Positions 15,217-19,312 of a stretch of 19,312 bases of DNA are shown piece by piece; position 1 is the first letter of the stretch, and every line of letters starts with the position of its first letter. Origin of the DNA: Hippea sp964442345 (GTDB lineage Bacteria; Campylobacterota_A; Desulfurellia; Desulfurellales; Hippeaceae); the NCBI GenBank assembly GCA_964442345.1, contig CAYTZD010000029.1:1-19312 (forward strand). Reading direction: 5' to 3'. The translations under genes and the position numbers were made by a program. Below the pieces are notes generated by a model that was not told the DNA's origin, ran no database searches, and saw only the letters and a program-made list of their open reading frames with translations.

Positions 15217-15876
15217 CTAAAGATTAAAGATTACAGATTCTGCTGACGAACTTATAAAATCGCAAAGCTTATCTACACCCTTTCTCTTTTTAGAAGAAGT
15301 AAGAAAATAATTAAAACTGCCGAATTTATCCTTTAAATACTTTATGTTTGACGATATATCCTTCTGGGTAGCTTTGTCAATCTTTGTAAAAACAACGCTG
15401 AATGGCTTTTTGTAAAACCTAAGCCACTCAATAAACATCAGATCGCTCTCCATCGGTTTATGGCGTGAATCAATCAAAACAAACAGATGAGAGAGAAGGT
15501 TTGAGTTTTTTATATAATCTTCGATTGTTATTCTCCATCTATTTCTCATACTCTTTGACCTTCTTGCATAACCATAGCCCGGCAAATCGACAAGATAAAA
15601 CCTTCCGTTTACTTCAATAACATTTATTAGTATGGTTTTACCGGGATTTTTGCTTACATAGGCTATCTTTCTATTTAGAATTGCATTTATCAAGGAAGAT
15701 TTACCGACATTGCTTCTGCCTGCAAAGGCAAACTGCGGCAAGCCAAGTAAACGGGCAGTCGATTCATAACTGCCCTTAAATTCAGCCTTCTTAAAAGCTA
15801 AACAACCTTCAGACTTACTTCGTTTTTCTTCGTATCCAGAATCACCAGCGTTCTTCTGTTCGTTAAGCATCCACAT
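15217..15876 (-). CDS. engB: EngB (YihA/YsxC) ribosome-biogenesis GTPase
   Basis: EngB is a small GTPase needed for assembly of the large ribosomal subunit in many bacteria. As called here it has 219 residues. G1 GRSNVGKS is at 53-60, the switch PGKT at 78-81, G3 DLPGYGYA at 97-104, G4 TKID at 164-167 and G5-like TSSKKRKG at 193-200. Relatives usually reach G1 after about 25-35 residues, so there is an N-terminal extension of roughly 20-30. The only ATGs before the fold are at 15876 and 15870, both 73-79 bases inside the phosphoesterase gene. GGGAG lies just upstream of the first, which supports it. The residues from FKKAEF onward resemble the normal family start. Function is certain; the exact start is less so. 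Confidence 0.93.
   Translation of the reverse strand: MWMLNEQKNAGDSGYEEKRSKSEGCLAFKKAEFKGSYESTARLLGLPQFAFAGRSNVGKSSLINAILNRKIAYVSKNPGKTILINVIEVNGRFYLVDLPGYGYARRSKSMRNRWRITIEDYIKNSNLLSHLFVLIDSRHKPMESDLMFIEWLRFYKKPFSVVFTKIDKATQKDISSNIKYLKDKFGSFNYFLTSSKKRKGVDKLCDFISSSAESVIFNL
15218..15238. repeat. Three tandem 7-base units at the engB end
   Basis: TAAAGAT, TAAAGAT and TACAGAT follow one another directly; the third unit has one difference. The array encodes the last residues of EngB and begins inside its stop codon. It may mark a small slippage duplication that changed the tail of the protein. Chance in AT-rich DNA is also plausible. Confidence 0.5.
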
Positions 15877-16271
15877 AATTCTCCCGGGTTGATAATATAA
15901 CCCTTTTTAGTCTCTCTTAAATCTATTCTATGAAGATGGCCATAAAGCACATAGTTATACTCTTTTGCAAGCTTATCTATGCCAAATGGCTCATGCATCA
16001 GAATAAACTCTTTGCCGTCAAGTTCAATCTCAAATGGCGGTTTATGCAGTTTACCTTCGCTTTTCTGCTGTAGAAACAGCACTTCACCATCATTGTTGCC
16101 AAACACACCCAAAAACGGACTGTGTAATTTGTCAAAATAATCAAAACAGAATGGAGAAACTATATCGCCAAGATGGATAGTTAAATCAACGGCTTCTTTG
16201 TTTAACAACTCAACGGCGAGTTTTATAGCTTCAATATTATCATGGGAATCAGATATTATCCCTATCTTCAT
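15798..16271 (-). CDS. MJ0936/YfcE-type metallophosphoesterase
   Basis: This is a compact calcineurin-like phosphodiesterase of 157 residues that binds two metals. The ligand motifs are in order: D8-x-H10 in ISDSHDN, GD36 in HLGDIV, GNND (58-61), H93 in LMHEPFG and GHLH (111-114) with H112 and H114. NPGELCG near the C terminus matches the family's usual NPGS-type loop. Members hydrolyse phosphodiesters in vitro, often with manganese or nickel; the natural substrate here is unknown. It starts within the leuB stop (ATGA, 16268-16271). No strong ribosome binding site is seen, which suggests coupling. Its last 79 bases are also the start of engB in another frame. Confidence 0.92.
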   Translation of the reverse strand: MKIGIISDSHDNIEAIKLAVELLNKEAVDLTIHLGDIVSPFCFDYFDKLHSPFLGVFGNNDGEVLFLQQKSEGKLHKPPFEIELDGKEFILMHEPFGIDKLAKEYNYVLYGHLHRIDLRETKKGYIINPGELCGCLTNRRTLVILDTKKNEVSLKVV

Positions 16272-17353
16272 ACTTCAACTTCACCCACAGTCTTTGCTAT
16301 CAAATCACCCATCTGTTGTGTGTTTACCTTTCTTTTACCTTCACTGTAAATATCTGGCGTCCTATATCCCATCTTCAAAACCATATCAACAGCCTTCTCT
16401 ATCGCTTCTGCTTCTTTGTCAAGTTTAAATCCATATTTTAACATCATGGCAGCCGATTCAATCTGTGCAATTGGATTTGCTATGCCAAGACCGGCAATGT
16501 CAGGCGCAGAACCATGAATCGGCTCAAACATACCTACTTCACCACCAATTGAAGCAGAAGGCAACATCCCTATGGAACCGGTCAACATACTTGCTTCATC
16601 AGACAAGATATCGCCAAAAATATTACCCGTTACGATAACATCAAACTGTTTTGGATCCCTAACAAGCTGCATAGCAGCATTATCAACAAGTAGATGATTA
16701 TACTCAATATCAGGATAATCTTTTGCAACCCTTTCAACAACATCTCGCCACAACTGAGACACATCTAAAACATTTGCCTTATCAACGCTTGTTAGTCTCT
16801 TTCTTCTCTGTCTTGCAAGCTCGAATGCAAGTCTCACGATGCGCTCTATTTCTGGCTCTGTGTAAACCATTGTGTTTATGCCCTTTTTTATGCCATCTTC
16901 TTCAACAATACCCTTTGGCTGACCAAAATATATTCCACCGGTTAGCTCTCTAACAACAAGTATATCTATGCCTTTAACCACTTCTGGCTTTAGTGTGCTT
17001 GCATCGACAAGCTCATCAAACACTTTAGCTGGTCTTAAATTGGCAAAAGCGTTAAGTGTTTTTCTTATCTTTAACATACCCGTCTCTGGCCTTTTCTCTC
17101 TTGGCAGGTTATCCCATTTAGGCCCGCCAACAGCACCAAAGAACAGCGCATCGCATTTTAAAATCTTCTCAACTTCGCTATCAGGCAATGGGTCATCAAA
17201 CCTATCAACGGCACATCCACCAATGTAAACCTTCTCATATTCAAATTCGTGTCCAAATCTGCTTCCCACTTCATCTAAAACCTTCAAACCTTCTGCAACA
17301 ACTTCAGGTCCTATCCCATCGCCTTCGGCAACAGCTATTTTAAATTTAGCCAT
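16268..17353 (-). CDS. leuB: 3-isopropylmalate dehydrogenase
   Basis: LeuB oxidises and decarboxylates (2R,3S)-3-isopropylmalate to 2-oxoisocaproate, the third step of leucine synthesis. The 361-residue protein keeps the catalytic set known from Thermus LeuB: R97, R107, R135, Y142, K192, D224, D248 and D252. The segment GNIFGDILSDEASMLTGSIG is the family signature. HGSAPDIAGLGIANP (280-294) has the D-I pair of NAD-dependent enzymes, so NAD+ should be the cofactor. I start at MAKFKIAVAEGDGIGPE because GAGGTG lies just upstream; an in-frame ATG at 17371 would add six residues and translate through that site. It lies 10 bases after leuD and overlaps the phosphoesterase start by four. Confidence 0.97.
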   Translation of the reverse strand: MAKFKIAVAEGDGIGPEVVAEGLKVLDEVGSRFGHEFEYEKVYIGGCAVDRFDDPLPDSEVEKILKCDALFFGAVGGPKWDNLPREKRPETGMLKIRKTLNAFANLRPAKVFDELVDASTLKPEVVKGIDILVVRELTGGIYFGQPKGIVEEDGIKKGINTMVYTEPEIERIVRLAFELARQRRKRLTSVDKANVLDVSQLWRDVVERVAKDYPDIEYNHLLVDNAAMQLVRDPKQFDVIVTGNIFGDILSDEASMLTGSIGMLPSASIGGEVGMFEPIHGSAPDIAGLGIANPIAQIESAAMMLKYGFKLDKEAEAIEKAVDMVLKMGYRTPDIYSEGKRKVNTQQMGDLIAKTVGEVEV

Positions 17354-17363
17354 AGGTTTCACC

Positions 17364-17855
17364 TCATACATTCAATAATTTCTTTGCATAACCAAAAAGA
17401 CCGCCGCTTTCTATCAACTGCTGCATAAATTCAGGTATTACACTTGACTTAAAGACTTTGCCGTTTTTCAAGATAACAATCTCGCCCTTTTGCGTATCGA
17501 CTTCTATCTCATCACCCTTTTTAAGCTCATCTACAACATCGGATTCAAGTATAGGCAATCCTATATTAAACGCGTTTCTGTAAAAAATCCTTGAAAAAGA
17601 TTTGGCAATTACACATGCAACGCCGCTTGCCTTTATTGCAATTGGTGCATGCTCCCTGCTTGAGCCAGAACCAAAGTTATAACCAGCGACGATTATATCG
17701 CCATCTTTTACCTGTTTTGCAAAGCTTTCGTCAATATCTTCCATGCAGTGTTTTGCAAGCTCTTTCGGGTCTGAAGTGTTCAAATATCTTGCAGGTATGA
17801 TAACATCCGTATCAACATTATCGGGATATACCCAAACCTTTCCTTTTATTTTCAT
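17364..17855 (-). CDS. leuD: 3-isopropylmalate dehydratase small subunit
   Basis: LeuD pairs with LeuC to isomerise 2-isopropylmalate to 3-isopropylmalate and carries the substrate-selecting swivel domain. At 163 residues it is of the short type found in archaea and many anaerobic or thermophilic bacteria, rather than the about 200-residue type of Escherichia coli. GSGSSREHA (62-70) is the family signature and VIAKSFSRIFYRNAFNIGLP follows. The specificity loop reads Y-L-N-T (24-27). GAGGT (17862-17866 on the complementary strand) precedes the start, which overlaps the leuC stop as ATGA. Adjacency to leuC and leuB favours the leucine pathway over homoaconitase or dimethylmalate dehydratase. 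Confidence 0.95.
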   Translation of the reverse strand: MKIKGKVWVYPDNVDTDVIIPARYLNTSDPKELAKHCMEDIDESFAKQVKDGDIIVAGYNFGSGSSREHAPIAIKASGVACVIAKSFSRIFYRNAFNIGLPILESDVVDELKKGDEIEVDTQKGEIVILKNGKVFKSSVIPEFMQQLIESGGLFGYAKKLLNV

Positions 17856-19126
17856 TTTACTACCTCATCTGGGTGAATTATCTTACCAGCCACAGCGCTT
17901 GCAGCAGCAACAGCAGGCGAACTCAAATAGACATAAGCCTTTTTTGAACCCATCCTTCCTACAAAGTTCCTATTTGATGTTGATATGCAAACTTCACCGT
18001 CAGCTAAAATGCCCATATAACCGCCAAGACATGGCCCGCAAGTTGGTGTTGATATAACTGCGCCAGCTTCAAGAAAAATATCAAACAAACCTTCTTTTAA
18101 AGCCTGTTTATAAACTTCAACCGTCGCAGGAATTACGATAAGCCTTACATATTTTGCAACCTTATTACCTTTTAAAACCTTAGCCGCTTCCCTTAAATCC
18201 GAAATCCTGCCGTTTGTGCAGCTGCCGATAAAGGCCTGGTCTATCTTTATATCTTCTTTTATCTCGCTTATACCTTTCGTATTTGACGGCAAATGTGGAA
18301 AAGCAACCTGTGGTTCTATGTTTGAAACATCTATCTCAATCACATCGCTATATTCTGCATCATCATCACTTTTTAAAATCTCATATTCGTCTTCGCCAAT
18401 CCCTTTCTCTTTTAAATATTCAATCGTTATATCATCAGGTTCAACGATGCCATTCTTAGCGCCAGCTTCAACTGCCATATTGCACATTGTAAGCCTACCT
18501 TCCATAGGCAAATCCCTTATTGCATCGCCTGTAAACTCCATCGATTTATACAAAGCACCTGCAACACCTATCTTGCCTATGGTATAAAGAATCAAATCCT
18601 TACCTGATACCCACTTGTTGCGCTTGCCTTTATATACAAACTTTATAGATTCAGGCACCCTAAACCAGCTTTTGCCTGTTGCAAAGGCAAAACCAACATC
18701 CGTTGAACCCATACCAGTTGCAAAAGCACCCAAAGCACCATGCGTGCAGGTATGAGAATCAGCACCGACAACAAGCATACCTGGTTTAATATATCCCTGT
18801 TCAGGCAGAAGTGCATGTTCTATCCCAACTTCTCCTGTCTCCCAATACAACGGTAAGTTTCTCTCTTTAACAAAATCACGCATTATCTTGCACTGATTTG
18901 CTGAATTTATATCCTTGTTCGGTGTAAAGTGATCAGGAATTAAAGCAACCTTATTTTTATCAAACACATCAACACCAAGCCTTTTAACAAAGTCTATGGC
19001 AATTGGCGCTGTTATATCGTTGGCGAAGGCTAAATCAACATCAGCCAAAACAATCTCACCAGCTTTTAAAAAATCCTTTTTGCTCTTTTTAGCCAATATC
19101 TTTTGAGAAATGGTCATTCCAGCCAT
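17852..19126 (-). CDS. leuC: 3-isopropylmalate dehydratase large subunit
   Basis: LeuC is the iron-sulfur subunit of isopropylmalate isomerase. The 424-residue protein has the three cluster-binding cysteines C303 (GSCTNG), C363 and C366 (TCGPCLGG). HFTPNKDI, GADSHTCTHGALGA and RNFVGRMG also match the aconitase superfamily. Its length fits the LeuC2/HacA-like branch (about 420) rather than the longer 460-470-residue proteobacterial type, consistent with the short LeuD. The ATG at 19126 is chosen because AAGGAG (19136-19141) lies eight bases upstream; the in-frame GTG at 19135 abuts that site. The ribosome site overlaps the stop of the preceding gene, implying shared transcription. Confidence 0.96.
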   Translation of the reverse strand: MAGMTISQKILAKKSKKDFLKAGEIVLADVDLAFANDITAPIAIDFVKRLGVDVFDKNKVALIPDHFTPNKDINSANQCKIMRDFVKERNLPLYWETGEVGIEHALLPEQGYIKPGMLVVGADSHTCTHGALGAFATGMGSTDVGFAFATGKSWFRVPESIKFVYKGKRNKWVSGKDLILYTIGKIGVAGALYKSMEFTGDAIRDLPMEGRLTMCNMAVEAGAKNGIVEPDDITIEYLKEKGIGEDEYEILKSDDDAEYSDVIEIDVSNIEPQVAFPHLPSNTKGISEIKEDIKIDQAFIGSCTNGRISDLREAAKVLKGNKVAKYVRLIVIPATVEVYKQALKEGLFDIFLEAGAVISTPTCGPCLGGYMGILADGEVCISTSNRNFVGRMGSKKAYVYLSSPAVAAASAVAGKIIHPDEVVK

Positions 19127-19138
19127 AAAAGCCACTCC

Positions 19139-19312
19139 TTAAACATTGAATATCGACACGCTATCAACAAGCTCTTTGATATGATTATTCAAAGCTTCAA
19201 CATTATCCTTTAAAGACGCAACAGCTTCAACAAGTTTTGTAGATTCGCTTGAGTTAAACTGAATCTTATCAATCATATCTGTGGAACTCTTCTCTATTGC
19301 CTTGATTGCATC
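19139..19312 (-). CDS. C-terminal end of a methyl-accepting chemotaxis-like protein (partial)
   Basis: The frame is open from the right window edge to a TAA at 19141-19139, giving the last 57 residues of a protein. They are entirely helix-forming with heptad spacing of Leu/Ile/Val. Examples are DAIKAIEKSSTDMIDKI, then SSESTKLVEAVASLKDNVEAL and a closing LNNHIKELVDSVSIFNV. Serine-rich helices followed by an ending of this shape are typical of chemoreceptor signalling-domain tails, which is why I favour that call. The sensing and hairpin-tip regions lie outside, so another coiled-coil protein remains possible. The stop lies 12 bases before the leuC start and overlaps its ribosome binding site. 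Confidence 0.6.
   Translation of the reverse strand, partial: DAIKAIEKSSTDMIDKIQFNSSESTKLVEAVASLKDNVEALNNHIKELVDSVSIFNV

Noticed and set aside
1..19312. CRISPR arrays, tRNA or rRNA genes, insertion sequences, phage or toxin-antitoxin genes.
   Set aside because: I looked for repeated spacers, tRNA-like cloverleaf ends, transposase motifs and small gene pairs and saw none; nearly all bases are in identified housekeeping or efflux genes.

Overview
The window reads as a stretch of chromosome from an AT-rich (roughly 35-40% GC by eye), Lys/Glu/Ile-rich Gram-negative bacterium. The outer-membrane-factor lipoprotein and two tripartite efflux systems require a double membrane. Tight gene packing and protein composition would suit a thermophilic or anaerobic lineage, such as Hippea/Desulfurella-like bacteria or neighbouring Campylobacterota/deltaproteobacterial groups. 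That placement is inference; no marker in the window fixes it. No rRNA, tRNA, CRISPR array, insertion sequence or phage gene is visible, and no stretch over 300 bases lacks a gene.

Layout. (1) 1-642, minus strand: an OmpR-family response regulator whose partner kinase, if adjacent, lies off the left edge. (2) 745-5833, plus strand: a protein quality-control operon, tig-clpP-clpX-hslV-hslU, behind a good sigma-70-type promoter. It encodes a nascent-chain chaperone and two complete AAA+ proteases, with every junction overlapping or abutting. (3) 5941-14705, plus strand: a six-gene efflux operon. It holds a periplasmic adaptor, an HAE1-type RND pump, a NodT/OprM-type outer membrane lipoprotein, then a MacA-type adaptor and a MacB-type ABC transporter split into separate ATPase and permease genes. 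A palindrome overlaps its predicted -35 box and is the best regulatory site in the window. (4) 14749-15213, plus strand: a hotdog-fold thioesterase with its own promoter and almost no 5' leader.

(5) 19312-15217, minus strand: the end of a chemoreceptor-like coiled-coil gene (cut by the window edge), then leuC, leuD, leuB, an MJ0936/YfcE-type metallophosphoesterase and the ribosome-assembly GTPase engB. All are closely spaced or overlapping and probably co-transcribed. leuCDB cover the isomerisation and oxidative decarboxylation steps of leucine synthesis; leuA is not in the window. The engB start lies 79 bases inside the phosphoesterase gene, so the two proteins share DNA in different frames.

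How the parts work together. ClpXP and HslVU degrade unfolded or tagged proteins while trigger factor helps new chains fold. The RND and MacAB pumps have only one outer membrane channel between them in this operon and probably share it. I found no convincing new biological system. The most interesting points are the composite efflux operon with its unassigned operator, the split MacB, the joined clpXP-hslVU operon, the engB overprinted extension, the near-leaderless thioesterase and a repeated 11-base start/stop overlap.
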